From NCBI RefSeq assembly GCF_003173615.1, contig NZ_QGNA01000002.1, forward strand, positions 496,001 through 560,000: DNA of 64,000 nucleotides, in the 5' to 3' direction. Shown piece after piece: positions 43,193 to 51,621 of this stretch (position 1 is the first letter of the stretch; each line of letters begins with the position of its first letter). The DNA is from Falsiroseomonas bella. Lineage in GTDB: Bacteria; Pseudomonadota; Alphaproteobacteria; Acetobacterales; Acetobacteraceae. The notes under the pieces are model-generated. The model ran no database searches and was not told the DNA's origin. It saw only the letters and a program-made list of their open reading frames with translations. The translations under genes and the position numbers were made by a program.

Positions 43193-43960
43193 TCATTGCG
43201 GCTCGCTGAAACCGGAGCCGGAGCCGGGCTCGACGAAGCGGCGGCTGTCGCCGGTCATCGTGACGGGGCGCCCCTGGCGGCAGTTGGTCATGCAGGCCTC
43301 GTCCGGCGTGTCGGGCCGAGCCTCCAGCACGAAGCCGTCGCGGTTCGGCATCTGCACGCGCGGCAGCGTCTCGCGATTCATCTCCGCGTCGTCCGGAATC
43401 AGCTCGTTCAGGAACAGGACATAGGCGGTGATCGCGTAGTACTCGTCGTTGGTCAGGCTCTGCGGCGCCGGATAGGGCATGGCGCGGCGGATGTAGTCGA
43501 AAACCCCCGGCGCATGCTGCCAGTAGGAGCCGACCGTGCGGCGCACCTCAGGCCCGCGAAGCGATCCACGGCCGCCCATCAGCGCCGGCCACCGCTCCAG
43601 TCCTTCGCCGAAGTCGCCGTGACAGGCCGAGCAGTGCTGCACGTAGAGCTCCTCGCCCTGCTGTGCCGTGCCGCTCCCAGGCGGCAGGTTATGGCCGTCG
43701 CCGCGCACGGCGATGTCCCACCCTGCGATTTCCTGCGATGTCGCGGCGCGCCCGATGCCCGGGATCGGCCGCGGCAGCGCGATGCCGCCCGGCGCGGGCC
43801 AGGCGACGTCGGCGCGCGTGCGCTCGCCAGACGGGGCTTCGAAGGGGCGGTAGAGCGCGCCCCGCCCCGGCTGTTGCTGCTGCTGCGCCAGCGCGCTTCC
43901 GCCAGCCAGCGCGACCGCCATCCCCGCCGCGATCGCGGCGCCCTTAATCGATCTGGACAT
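43193..43960 (-). CDS. soxD: SoxD-like c-type cytochrome, short monoheme form
   Basis: 255 residues: signal peptide ending near GGSALAQ, then one haem site CSACH at 110-114. It partners the molybdoprotein SoxC in the sulfane dehydrogenase of the Sox pathway in the periplasm. Classical SoxD is about 380 residues with two CxxCH haems; this one lacks the second, so it is closer in size to cytochrome subunits of sulfite dehydrogenases. Its start overlaps the end of soxC by 17 bases, so the two are translated together. ATG at 43960 gives the signal peptide. Confidence 0.85.
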   Translation of the reverse strand: MSRSIKGAAIAAGMAVALAGGSALAQQQQQPGRGALYRPFEAPSGERTRADVAWPAPGGIALPRPIPGIGRAATSQEIAGWDIAVRGDGHNLPPGSGTAQQGEELYVQHCSACHGDFGEGLERWPALMGGRGSLRGPEVRRTVGSYWQHAPGVFDYIRRAMPYPAPQSLTNDEYYAITAYVLFLNELIPDDAEMNRETLPRVQMPNRDGFVLEARPDTPDEACMTNCRQGRPVTMTGDSRRFVEPGSGSGFSEPQ

Positions 43961-45212
43961 TCGCCACCGTCCCGTCGCGGTCCACCAGCCAGGTGTGGAT
44001 GGAGTTCTTGTGGTAGATGCTCTCGACGCCACGGACCCGCCGCAGCGTGTCGAGCGTCGGCTGCACCCGGCCCGCCTCGTCCATGGCGCGGCTCTGCAGG
44101 AAGGCCTGGCGTCCCTCCTGCCACTCCCACGGGATGCGGAAGCGCGTGACGGCCTTGGACAGCACGGGCTCCTGTAGTTCCGCGGTGCGCCAGGTGTCGC
44201 CGCCATCCACCGATACATCCACGCGCGCGATGCGCCCCGCCCCCGACCAAGCGAGGCCGGAGATCTCGACGAAGCCCGGTCGGCCGCGGAGCGACTTCTC
44301 GGGGCAGGGATTGGTGATGCAGGAATTCACCTCGTTGACGAAGGTGAACTGGCGCGAGAGCCCGTCCGGCATCAGGTCGGCATAGGTCCGCGTTTCCCAG
44401 CGCGTGAACCAGGGGCGGTCGCCCACCTCGATCCGGCGGATCCACTTGATCCACATGTTGCCCTCGTAGCCGGGCAGCACGAGGCGCGCCGGATAGCCCT
44501 GCTGTGGCCGCACCGCCTCGCCATTCTGGCCGAAGGCGATGAACGCGTCGTCGAGCAGCTTGCGCAGCGGGATGGATCGCGCGAGGTGGCTGGCATCGCC
44601 GCCCTCCGCCAGCACCCAGGAGGCGCCGGGGCGCAGCCCGGCCGCGGCCAGCAGAACCTTCAACGGCACGCCCGTCCATTCCGAGCAGGACAGCATGCCG
44701 TGCGTGTACTGCACGCCCGACATCTGCGCGCCGCGCCATTCCATGCCGCCATTCGCGGGGCATTCCAGGAAGTGGATGCGGCTGACGGAGGGCAGGCGCT
44801 TCAGATCCTCGAGCGTGAAGACCAGCGGCCGCTCCACCATGCCGTGGATCATCAGCCGATAGTCGGAGGGATCGATGTCCGGCACGCCGCCATGGTGCCG
44901 CTCGAAATGCAGGCCGGACGGCGTGATGATTCCGTTCATCTCCGCGAGCGGCGTGAAGGAGACGGAGGACTGCCGGTCCTGCGTCAGCCAGGGCACGTAG
45001 CGCCGTGCCGCGGTTTCGTGCCGGCTTCGCGTGCCATAGGCCTCCTCGATCACGCCGGGGCCGAGGGTGCGGCTCCATTCCGGCTGGTTCGGCGGCAGGT
45101 TGTCGGGGTTGCCCGCGGCCTGCGCCCCCTTTCCCGCCGCACCGAGCGCCGCGCCGGCGCCCGCCGCGACGAGCAGGCGGCGTCGCGATGCCGTCATCTC
45201 CGGCCTGTTCAT
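43944..45212 (-). CDS. soxC: Sulfane dehydrogenase molybdenum subunit SoxC
   Basis: 422 residues. A twin-arginine leader (ASRRRLLVAAGAGAALG) shows folded export to the periplasm. The molybdopterin domain has the Mo-ligand Cys151 in HFLECPANGG, and the C-terminal dimerisation domain begins near the NSCITNPCPEKSLRGRPG segment. With SoxD it oxidises the sulfur still bound to SoxY, giving full yield of electrons from thiosulfate. Sulfite dehydrogenase SorA is related; location among sox genes favours SoxC. ATG at 45212 was chosen because upstream sequence in the frame has no leader-like features. Confidence 0.9.
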   Translation of the reverse strand: MNRPEMTASRRRLLVAAGAGAALGAAGKGAQAAGNPDNLPPNQPEWSRTLGPGVIEEAYGTRSRHETAARRYVPWLTQDRQSSVSFTPLAEMNGIITPSGLHFERHHGGVPDIDPSDYRLMIHGMVERPLVFTLEDLKRLPSVSRIHFLECPANGGMEWRGAQMSGVQYTHGMLSCSEWTGVPLKVLLAAAGLRPGASWVLAEGGDASHLARSIPLRKLLDDAFIAFGQNGEAVRPQQGYPARLVLPGYEGNMWIKWIRRIEVGDRPWFTRWETRTYADLMPDGLSRQFTFVNEVNSCITNPCPEKSLRGRPGFVEISGLAWSGAGRIARVDVSVDGGDTWRTAELQEPVLSKAVTRFRIPWEWQEGRQAFLQSRAMDEAGRVQPTLDTLRRVRGVESIYHKNSIHTWLVDRDGTVANVQID

Positions 45213-45277
45213 GAGTGCCTGGCCTCCTTCGTCTCTCGCGACCGGCGGCGCATCTGCGCCGGTCCGCCGCACCGCCC

Positions 45278-45475
45278 TCAAGCCAGCGCGAACATGTCCT
45301 GCGTGATGCTCTCGTACCAGCCATCGATGCGGAGCGCCTCGAGCCTGCGGTGCTCGCCCGTCGTCGCACCTGGAGCGTGGTTGCGCGGACTTGCGCCGCA
45401 GTCTTGTGCGATGCGGCTCATCACCGCGGCGACCGCCGCAAGAAGGCCCGACGCGAACAGGAAAATTCGCAGCAT
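45278..45475 (-). CDS. Small membrane-anchored protein at the head of the soxC-soxD operon, unknown
   Basis: 65 residues. One N-terminal hydrophobic helix (LRIFLFASGLLAAVAAVM) is followed by a short polar tail ending GWYESITQDMFALA. The ATG at 45475 has a strong AGGAGGAGG site ten bases upstream, which argues for a real gene. It is followed 65 bases later by soxC on the same strand and preceded by the ECF-type promoter at 45567-45595. No family recognised; it could be a small assembly or signalling protein of the Sox system. Confidence 0.6.
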   Translation of the reverse strand: MLRIFLFASGLLAAVAAVMSRIAQDCGASPRNHAPGATTGEHRRLEALRIDGWYESITQDMFALA

Positions 45476-45566
45476 GGCGACACGCCTCCTCCTCACTCGC
45501 CTCTTCCTTCTTCGCCGCACTCCGTCGCGGCGCGAGGCAGGATCGCCATGCACTGCCGACCGCAAG

Positions 45567-45595
45567 TGAGACGCGCCGTCATCGTCATCTATTCC
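45567..45595 (-). promoter_or_regulatory. ECF-type sigma promoter of the small gene-soxC-soxD operon
   Basis: On the minus strand: GGAATAGAT, ten variable bases, GCGCGTCTCA. Read as -35 GGAATA, 16-base spacer, -10 CGTCTC. The same bases at the same spacing occur at 55285-55313 before the ECF sigma gene: 19 of 29 positions are identical and all ten differing-region bases lie in the middle. It lies about 92 bases before the first start codon. Confidence 0.75.
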
Positions 45596-45698
45596 GCTTC
45601 GATCGCGACTTCTTTTTCTGCAACGAACACCTCCTCGGCATGGACGTCGGCAAGCTGGCGGCGGCATGATTCCGCGCAGCGATAGAGGGGACGAACGC

Positions 45699-46073
45699 AT
45701 GCTGCGCTTCGGTGCACTTGCCCGATCGCCGCACCGCCTCGGCCTTGCGGCCGAGGGGCCCGCCTCGCTCGTCATGCTGGAACGGCACGACTGTCCCTGG
45801 TGCCGTCGCTGGCACCGCGAAGTCGGGCAGCAATCCTGGGACCGGTCGAACCTGGGCCAACGGGCGCCGCTGCGCCGCGTGGACGTCGCATCCGGCCTCC
45901 CGGCCAATCTCGGCTTCCTGCGCAACTGGCGCTTCACGCCGACCTTCGTGCTCGTCCAGGACGAGGCGGAGATCGGACGCATCATCGGCTACCAGGCCGA
46001 CCTGTTCTTCTGGCAGCAGGCGGAGGCGCTCATCGCCCGCCTGCCGCAAACCGCAAGGGAGGAGAGACGATGA
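45699..46073 (+). CDS. soxS: Thioredoxin-like protein SoxS
   Basis: 124 residues. A CxxC redox site lies in LERHDCPWCRRWHREV, followed by the thioredoxin-fold strand FTPTFVLVQDEAEIGRIIGY. SoxS-type proteins keep the sulfur carrier SoxY in its active thiol state. ATG at 45699 has GAGGGG about eight bases upstream; ATG at 45666 is a less likely alternative. No clear signal peptide is seen, which is unusual for a periplasmic partner. Divergent from the small gene-soxC-soxD operon and coupled to the next gene (ATGA). Confidence 0.75.
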   Translation: MLRFGALARSPHRLGLAAEGPASLVMLERHDCPWCRRWHREVGQQSWDRSNLGQRAPLRRVDVASGLPANLGFLRNWRFTPTFVLVQDEAEIGRIIGYQADLFFWQQAEALIARLPQTAREERR

Positions 46074-46561
46074 CCCGACGCCTTCTGCTGGCCGTCCTGG
46101 CCGCTGCCTCGATCGGCACCGCGCGCGCGGAGGATTTCGCGACCTTCCGCGTCATGTCGCCGCCGCTCGCCCTCGACCTCGCGCGCGCGGCGCTCGAGGC
46201 CTGCCGTCAGCGCGGCTTCCAGATTGCGGTCGCGGTGGTGGATCGGTTCGGCGTGACGCAGGTGGTGCTGCGCGACACGCTGGCCGGCGCGCACACGCCG
46301 GACACGGCAGCGGCCAAGGCCCGCGCGGCGGTCAGCTTCCGCACCTCGACGGAAGAGCTCTCCGCGGCGACGCAGGCCGGGCAGGTCAACAGCGCGATCC
46401 GACACATCCCCGGCTACGTGTTCCTCGGCGGCGGCGTGCCGGTCGAGTCCGCCGGCTCGATCGTCGGCGGCGTCGGCGTCTCCGGCGCACCGGGCGGGGC
46501 GGAAGACGACGCCTGCGCGCGCGCCGGCATCAGCGCGGTGGAGGATCGCCTGGCATTCTGA
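46070..46561 (+). CDS. Heme-binding protein, GlcG/HbpS (DUF336) family, exported
   Basis: 163 residues with a signal peptide (LLLAVLAAASIGTARA) and the GlcG/HbpS fold: ALEACRQRGFQIAVAVVDRFG, HTPDTAAAKARAAVSF, GGGVPVESAGSIVGGVGVSG. Members bind haem or small ligands; several sox clusters carry one. Overlaps soxS by 4 bases, so it is made with it. Role in sulfur oxidation is inference from position. Confidence 0.85.
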   Translation: MTRRLLLAVLAAASIGTARAEDFATFRVMSPPLALDLARAALEACRQRGFQIAVAVVDRFGVTQVVLRDTLAGAHTPDTAAAKARAAVSFRTSTEELSAATQAGQVNSAIRHIPGYVFLGGGVPVESAGSIVGGVGVSGAPGGAEDDACARAGISAVEDRLAF

Positions 46562-46573
46562 ACTCCGGCCCGC

Positions 46574-47020
46574 TCAGGGCCGGAGATGCACCCAGCCGCG
46601 CAACTGCCGCTCCACGATCTCCGGCAGGCCGTTCTGCACCACCGCGATGCCGGGCAGCACGGCCTCCGGCCCCAAGCCGAGCGTGTCGAGCGTGGCGCCG
46701 CAGGCCAGGAACTCGATGCCATAGGCCTGCAGGCTCGCCACGCGTTCCGCCACCTGGCTGTCCTCCTTCAGCAGGTGCCGCACGCCGGGGCCGTAGGCGA
46801 CGACGACGATCTCCACCATGTCCTGGCCGTAGAAGCCCTGGATGTTGATGACGTTCGAGAACACTGCGTTGGCGCGATCCTGATCGCGCTCGCTGATCGA
46901 CACCACGATGCGCCGCGGCGCGTCGATCGAAGGCTTCGGGTCGGACAGTTCCGTCTCCCGCCGGCCGGCCGCCATCAGCGGCAGCGCGGCGAGCCCCGCG
47001 AGAAGTCTGCGTCGCCTCAT
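46574..47020 (-). CDS. DsrE family protein with leader peptide
   Basis: 148 residues. An N-terminal basic-hydrophobic leader (MRRRRLLAGLAALPLMAAG) precedes a DsrE-like fold (RIVVSISERDQDRANAVFSNV, EIVVVAYGPGVRHLL, and IEFLACGATLDTLGL with a Cys at the position often used for sulfur transfer). Exported DsrE proteins accompany sulfur oxidation genes and may carry or sense sulfur. Start overlaps the stop of the upstream spermidine-synthase-like gene by 4 bases. Confidence 0.82.
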   Translation of the reverse strand: MRRRRLLAGLAALPLMAAGRRETELSDPKPSIDAPRRIVVSISERDQDRANAVFSNVINIQGFYGQDMVEIVVVAYGPGVRHLLKEDSQVAERVASLQAYGIEFLACGATLDTLGLGPEAVLPGIAVVQNGLPEIVERQLRGWVHLRP

Positions 47021-48582
47021 CGTCCGCTCCCCTCCCTGCTCCAGACCAGATGCGTCATCAGCCGGTCCACCGGTGCGAAGTCGTCCGTCAGCACCGGCAC
47101 GCCGGAGGCCGCGATGCGCTGTCGCACGACCGCGTCCGGCAGCCGCGCCCAGCCGCGCGACGGGCCGTTCCGGCTGACGATCCGTCCTGCCGGCGTCGGC
47201 GTGTCGGAGGCGAGGAGCAGATAGGTAACGCGCCGCCCCTCGGCTTCCGCCATTTCCACCCAGACCTCGACGACAGGGAAATCCATCATGAGCGTGCGGG
47301 CCAGGGCGAAGAGGAAGCGCGGCTCCCGCTTGTCCTCCATGACGTTCGCCAGATAGGCGCCGCCCGGCTTCAGCCGCGCGCGCACCGCCTGGTGCCATTC
47401 CCGCGTGGCGAGATGCACCGGCATCGCGATGTCGAGGAAGGCGTCGGCCAGGATTACGTCATGGGCGGGCACCGCCGCAGTCGCCTGCAGCGCGACGCGG
47501 CCATCCGCGGCGACGATGCGCAGCGCCTCGCCTTCCTCCAGCCAGAAGTCGCGGCGCGCGGCGGCGGACACGGCAGGATCGATCTCGGCGACGGTGAAGC
47601 GCCCCCCGGGATGCGCGGCGGCCCAGGCGCGCGGCAGCGTGAAGGCGCCACCGCCGACGAAGAAGGCGCTGGGGCTGGCGGGCAGCCCTCGGTGCGCGAC
47701 GATCTCGTCTGCGAGGTGCAGGTAAGACTGCACGAGTAGCCCCGGTTCGTCGCGCACATTGGCGCCATGCGCGAGGTGGTCCAGCACCATCAGCCGCGCC
47801 GGCTGGCCGACCACGGGCTCGATGTCCACCACGCGGATGCAGAAATAGGCGCTCTCCGCGTCGCACGCGCTGGCGAGCGCCGGCAGCCGCCCGATGCCGA
47901 GCGGCAGCAGCAGCGCCGCCGCGACACCCGCCGACGCCACGATGCTCCGCGCGCGCCGCGCCGCCGCGACGGCATGGCCCGCCGCCATCAGCCCGTAGGC
48001 CGCCGCACAGGCCAGCATCGTCCCGGTCGAACCGATCCAGGCCACGAAGACGAAGCCCGCAAGCAGCGTGCCCGCGATGGCGCCGAGCGCCGACAGCGCG
48101 AACAGCCGGCCGAGCACGCGTCCGACCTCGCCTGCGCGCGCCTCCTCCACCGCAAGCTTCGTCACGATGGGGGAGACGGCGCCGACCAGCAGGCTCGGCA
48201 GGAAGAAGCCGGCAATGGCAAGGCCGAGGATCGCGACCAGCGGATGCACGCCTTCCGCGTCGAAGACCGGTGCGGCGAGACGCAGCGCCGGCACGGCGAG
48301 CAGGCAGGTGGCGGCGCAGCCCGCGAGCAGCCAGGCGAGCCGCCGATGGCCCGTGCGCCGATCCCCCTCCGCCAGCCTGCCGCCCCACCAATGGCCGAGC
48401 GAGAAGCCACCCAGCACCACGGCGATGATCGCCGTCCAGCTGTGCAGCGACATGCCGACATGCGGCGCGAGCAGGCGCCCCGCCACGATCTCCACGACCA
48501 GGCCGAGCGCAGAGGCGAGCAGGATCGTGGCGGCATCGCCAAGCGCACGGGGTCGCGTCGCGTCGTTGCCGCGAAAAGTCAT
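47017..48582 (-). CDS. Membrane protein fused to a spermidine synthase-like methyltransferase-fold domain
   Basis: 521 residues. The first 220 residues contain about seven hydrophobic helices (starting ATILLASALGLVVEIVAGRL). The C-terminal half is a spermidine synthase-like Rossmann fold with FFVGGGAFTLPRA, FTVAEIDPAVSAAARRDF and HDVILADAFLD. Such fusions are widespread and rarely make spermidine; the substrate is unknown. It is coupled to the DsrE gene and divergent from soxW, so a link to sulfur metabolism is suggested by position only. Confidence 0.83.
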   Translation of the reverse strand: MTFRGNDATRPRALGDAATILLASALGLVVEIVAGRLLAPHVGMSLHSWTAIIAVVLGGFSLGHWWGGRLAEGDRRTGHRRLAWLLAGCAATCLLAVPALRLAAPVFDAEGVHPLVAILGLAIAGFFLPSLLVGAVSPIVTKLAVEEARAGEVGRVLGRLFALSALGAIAGTLLAGFVFVAWIGSTGTMLACAAAYGLMAAGHAVAAARRARSIVASAGVAAALLLPLGIGRLPALASACDAESAYFCIRVVDIEPVVGQPARLMVLDHLAHGANVRDEPGLLVQSYLHLADEIVAHRGLPASPSAFFVGGGAFTLPRAWAAAHPGGRFTVAEIDPAVSAAARRDFWLEEGEALRIVAADGRVALQATAAVPAHDVILADAFLDIAMPVHLATREWHQAVRARLKPGGAYLANVMEDKREPRFLFALARTLMMDFPVVEVWVEMAEAEGRRVTYLLLASDTPTPAGRIVSRNGPSRGWARLPDAVVRQRIAASGVPVLTDDFAPVDRLMTHLVWSREGSGR

Positions 48583-48632
48583 TGACGACGTCCTCCGCCG
48601 GCGCGATGCAGCGACCTCCGGAGGAGATGCGC

Positions 48633-49193
48633 ATGCTGCTCACGCGCCGTCACCTGGTCGCCGCTGGCCTTGCCCTGCCCGCCGCACTGTCCTCGGCCGC
48701 GCGCGCTGCGCCGGTGCGCACCGACCACGGCTTCACGCAGGACTGGTTCCTGGACAGCTTCCTGAACCTGCAGGAGGACCTCGCGGAAGCGACCGCCGCC
48801 GGCCAGCGCTTCGCCGTCGTGTTCGAGCAGCGCGGCTGCCCCTACTGCGTCGAGATGCACACGGACCATCTGGCGCAGTCCGAGATCGAGGGCTTCATCC
48901 GCCCGCGCTTCCGCATCCTGCAGCTCGACCTGCACGGCGCGCGCCCGGTCACCGATTTCGACGGGGAGGTGCTGGAGGAACGCGCCCTCGCGCGGCGCTG
49001 GCGCGTGACCTTCACGCCCACGATGCTGTTCTTCCCCGAGCAGGCGCCGCAGCGTCCGGGCCGTGAGATCGAGGTCGCGCGGATGCACGGGCTGATGCGC
49101 AAGCCGGAGTTCCTCGGCCTGTTCACCTATGTCGCGGACCACGCCTATGCCGACGGCACGCAGTTCCGCGCCTGGTGGCAGCGCAGGGGATAG
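48633..49193 (+). CDS. soxW: Periplasmic thioredoxin SoxW
   Basis: 186 residues from ATG at 48633, which has GGAGGAG six bases upstream; ATG at 48627 or 48582 would lengthen it. Signal peptide MLLTRRHLVAAGLALPAALS, then a CxxC site in FEQRGCPYCVEMH and FTPTMLFFPEQAP. SoxW receives electrons from the membrane protein SoxV/CcdA, encoded convergently just downstream, and reduces periplasmic Sox components. Confidence 0.85.
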   Translation: MLLTRRHLVAAGLALPAALSSAARAAPVRTDHGFTQDWFLDSFLNLQEDLAEATAAGQRFAVVFEQRGCPYCVEMHTDHLAQSEIEGFIRPRFRILQLDLHGARPVTDFDGEVLEERALARRWRVTFTPTMLFFPEQAPQRPGREIEVARMHGLMRKPEFLGLFTYVADHAYADGTQFRAWWQRRG

Positions 49194-49201
49194 GCCGGCG
49201 C

Positions 49202-49936
49202 TCACCCGAAGTGGCCCAGCTCGGGCCAACGCTCCAGCAGCCAGCCGCCGATCGCCTGGAAGCTGCCGGTCAGCAGCAGGATGCCGGTCAGGATCAGCAG
49301 GCCGCCCACCACAAGCTCCACCGCGTGGAAATAGCGCCGGAAACGCCCGACGAAGCGGAGGAAGGGCGTGACGAAGGCGGCGGCGAGCAGGAAGGGCACA
49401 CCCATCCCGAGCGCGTAGGCGAAGAGCAGCAGCGCGCCTTCCGCCACGCTGTCCTGCGCCGCGGCGATGGTGAGCACGCCGGCCAGCACCGGCCCGACAC
49501 AGGGCGTCCAGCCGAAGGCGAAGGCGAGCCCGACGACATAGGCGCCGCCCAGGCCGACGGGCCGCGACTGCACCTGCATGCGCTTCTCGTAGTTCAGGAA
49601 GCCGATGCGCATCACACCCGCGAAGTGCAGCCCGAACAGGATCAGCACGATCCCCGCCACGACGGCGAGCGTATCCATGTGGTCCGCGAAGAGCCGCGAC
49701 AACGCGCTTGCGGTGGCGCCCATCAGCGTGAAGACGCTGGCGAAGCCCAGCACGAAGAACAGCGCGGCCAGCATCACTCGCGCGCGGTCGCCCACGACCG
49801 CGACCGGGCCGCCCGGCGCCGCGCGCAGCGTCACCCCGCCGAGGAAGCCGAGATAGGGCACGATCAGCGGCAGCACGCAGGGGCTGAGGAAGGAGAGCGC
49901 CCCCCCGAGCAGCGCCGCGCCGAGCCCGACCTCCAC
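49202..49936 (-). CDS. soxV: Cytochrome c biogenesis/thiol transporter CcdA (SoxV)
   Basis: 244 residues, six predicted membrane helices. The family motif LSPCVLPLIVPYLGFL near residue 20 and the second Cys in AFGWTPCVGPVLAG are the pair that passes electrons from cytoplasmic thioredoxin across the membrane to SoxW. GTG at 49936 directly abuts the soxB stop. It is the last gene of the sigma-to-sox operon and convergent with soxW. Confidence 0.9.
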   Translation of the reverse strand: MEVGLGAALLGGALSFLSPCVLPLIVPYLGFLGGVTLRAAPGGPVAVVGDRARVMLAALFFVLGFASVFTLMGATASALSRLFADHMDTLAVVAGIVLILFGLHFAGVMRIGFLNYEKRMQVQSRPVGLGGAYVVGLAFAFGWTPCVGPVLAGVLTIAAAQDSVAEGALLLFAYALGMGVPFLLAAAFVTPFLRFVGRFRRYFHAVELVVGGLLILTGILLLTGSFQAIGGWLLERWPELGHFG

Positions 49937-51610
49937 TCACGCCCCGCGCAGGCGCAGATGCTCGTGCGGCACCGGCCGCACCGGGCCCTTGGCGAGATGC
50001 GCCATCAGCACCTCCCACACCGGCGGGCCCTGCACGCCCTCGGCGACCGAGGCCCAGCCGGCGACGGTGTATTCCCGCGTCGCCTCGATGGGCCGGCCGG
50101 TGCGGAGCAGGGTGAGGTCGGAGATGCGCCGCCCGGCCGGCGCCGCGACGTCGAGGGTCCAGCCGATGCCGCCGACGCGCACCATGTCGCCGCCCTGCTG
50201 GTAGTAGGGATCGGGGTTGTAGAGGTTGTCGGCCACGTCCTCGAGGATTGTCTTGATCTGCGCTCCGGTCATGCGCTGCCGCCAGACGGCAGGATAGGTC
50301 ATGGCCGTATGGGCCCAGACATCCTCCGCCGTGATGTCGCTGTTCGCCAGCAGCGCGTATCCCCAACGAAAGGCCGGCGAGAGCGCGATCTCCGCGTCCT
50401 GGCCTTCCATCAGCGCCGCCAGGATCACGTCGTCCATCGTGCCGTTCAGGTTGCCGCGCCGCCAAAGCGTCGTCTCGGTATGGCCGACGACGCGGGCGAG
50501 GTCCGCCGCGTAGGGCGCGCGCAGGCGTTGCACCAGCGCGGTCGTCTCGGCATCGGGCGTGATGGCGTCCGCGAAGACCGGGATCAGCGCGTGCCGGTGC
50601 CCCACCACGCGCCCGTCTTCGACGCGCAGGTCGAGGCGCGAGATGAACTTGCCGTGGCAGCCGGAGGCGACGAGCAGCGTATTGCCGACGCGCAGCGCCT
50701 CGGGCAGCGCGTCATGCGTGTGGGCGGTGAGGATCACGTCGATCCCCTCCACGCGTCCGGCCAGCTTGCGGTCCACGTCGAAGCCGTTGTGCGAGAGCAG
50801 CACGACGAGCTGCGCCCCGTCGTCGCGCGCGGCCTGCACGCGCTCGCGCAGCTTGTCCTCCTTGATGCCGAAGGCCCAGTCCGGGATCATCCAGCGCGGG
50901 TTGGCGATCGGCGTGTAGGGGAAGGCCTGGCCGATGACGGCGACCTTGACCCCGCCGCGCTCGAACATCTTCGTATGGTCGAAGACGTCCTCGTTCCACT
51001 CGGTGTCCTGCACGTTGCCGGCCAGGAAGGCGCAGGACATGGCCGCCACCAGCTCCTTCACGCGGTCGGCGCCGTAGGTGAATTCCCAGTGGCCGGTGGT
51101 GGCATCCGCGGTCAGCGCCTTCAGCGCCTCCACCATGTCGCCGCCCTTCGTCTGCAGCGCGGTCCAGGAGCCCTGCAGCGTGTCGCCGCCGTCAAGCACC
51201 AGCGTGTTCCCCGGGCGCTCCGCGCGGATCGCCTTGATCAGCGTGACGATGCGATCGAGGCCGCCCATCGGGCCATAGGCACGCGCCAGCCGGTCGAAAT
51301 CCACATAGGCCAGGGCATGCGCCATCGGGCTGCCCACCGGGATGCGGTAGTGATCCAGCAACGCCCGGCCGGTGAGGTGCGGCACGACGCCGCGCGCCTC
51401 GCCCACGCCGACATTGGTCGTGGCTTCGCGGAAATACATCGGGACGAGCTGCGCGTGCAGGTCCGTGACATGCACCAGCGTCACCTGGCCGACGGCGTCG
51501 AAGCGCAGCAGGTCCGCCTGGGTCGGCCTGGTCTGGCCGCGTGCCGGCCCATGCGCGCCCAGCGCCGCCAGCGCGGCGCCGGCGGCCATCAGATCGCGAC
51601 GTGAAAGCAT
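49937..51610 (-). CDS. soxB: Thiosulfohydrolase SoxB
   Basis: 557 residues, normal length. Leader SRRDLMAAGAALAALG, then the dimanganese metallophosphatase-like domain: VTLVHVTDLHAQLVP, LVLDGGDTLQGSW, TGHWEFTYGADRV and VVLLSHNGFDVD. It releases sulfate from the thiosulfate-SoxY conjugate in the periplasm. Located between soxA and ccdA in the same transcript. Confidence 0.95.
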   Translation of the reverse strand: MLSRRDLMAAGAALAALGAHGPARGQTRPTQADLLRFDAVGQVTLVHVTDLHAQLVPMYFREATTNVGVGEARGVVPHLTGRALLDHYRIPVGSPMAHALAYVDFDRLARAYGPMGGLDRIVTLIKAIRAERPGNTLVLDGGDTLQGSWTALQTKGGDMVEALKALTADATTGHWEFTYGADRVKELVAAMSCAFLAGNVQDTEWNEDVFDHTKMFERGGVKVAVIGQAFPYTPIANPRWMIPDWAFGIKEDKLRERVQAARDDGAQLVVLLSHNGFDVDRKLAGRVEGIDVILTAHTHDALPEALRVGNTLLVASGCHGKFISRLDLRVEDGRVVGHRHALIPVFADAITPDAETTALVQRLRAPYAADLARVVGHTETTLWRRGNLNGTMDDVILAALMEGQDAEIALSPAFRWGYALLANSDITAEDVWAHTAMTYPAVWRQRMTGAQIKTILEDVADNLYNPDPYYQQGGDMVRVGGIGWTLDVAAPAGRRISDLTLLRTGRPIEATREYTVAGWASVAEGVQGPPVWEVLMAHLAKGPVRPVPHEHLRLRGA

Positions 51611-51621
51611 CGCTCTTCCTC

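Noticed and set aside
49175-51604. 809-residue plus-strand open frame over soxB and ccdA
   Set aside because: Shadow of two well-recognised genes on the minus strand.
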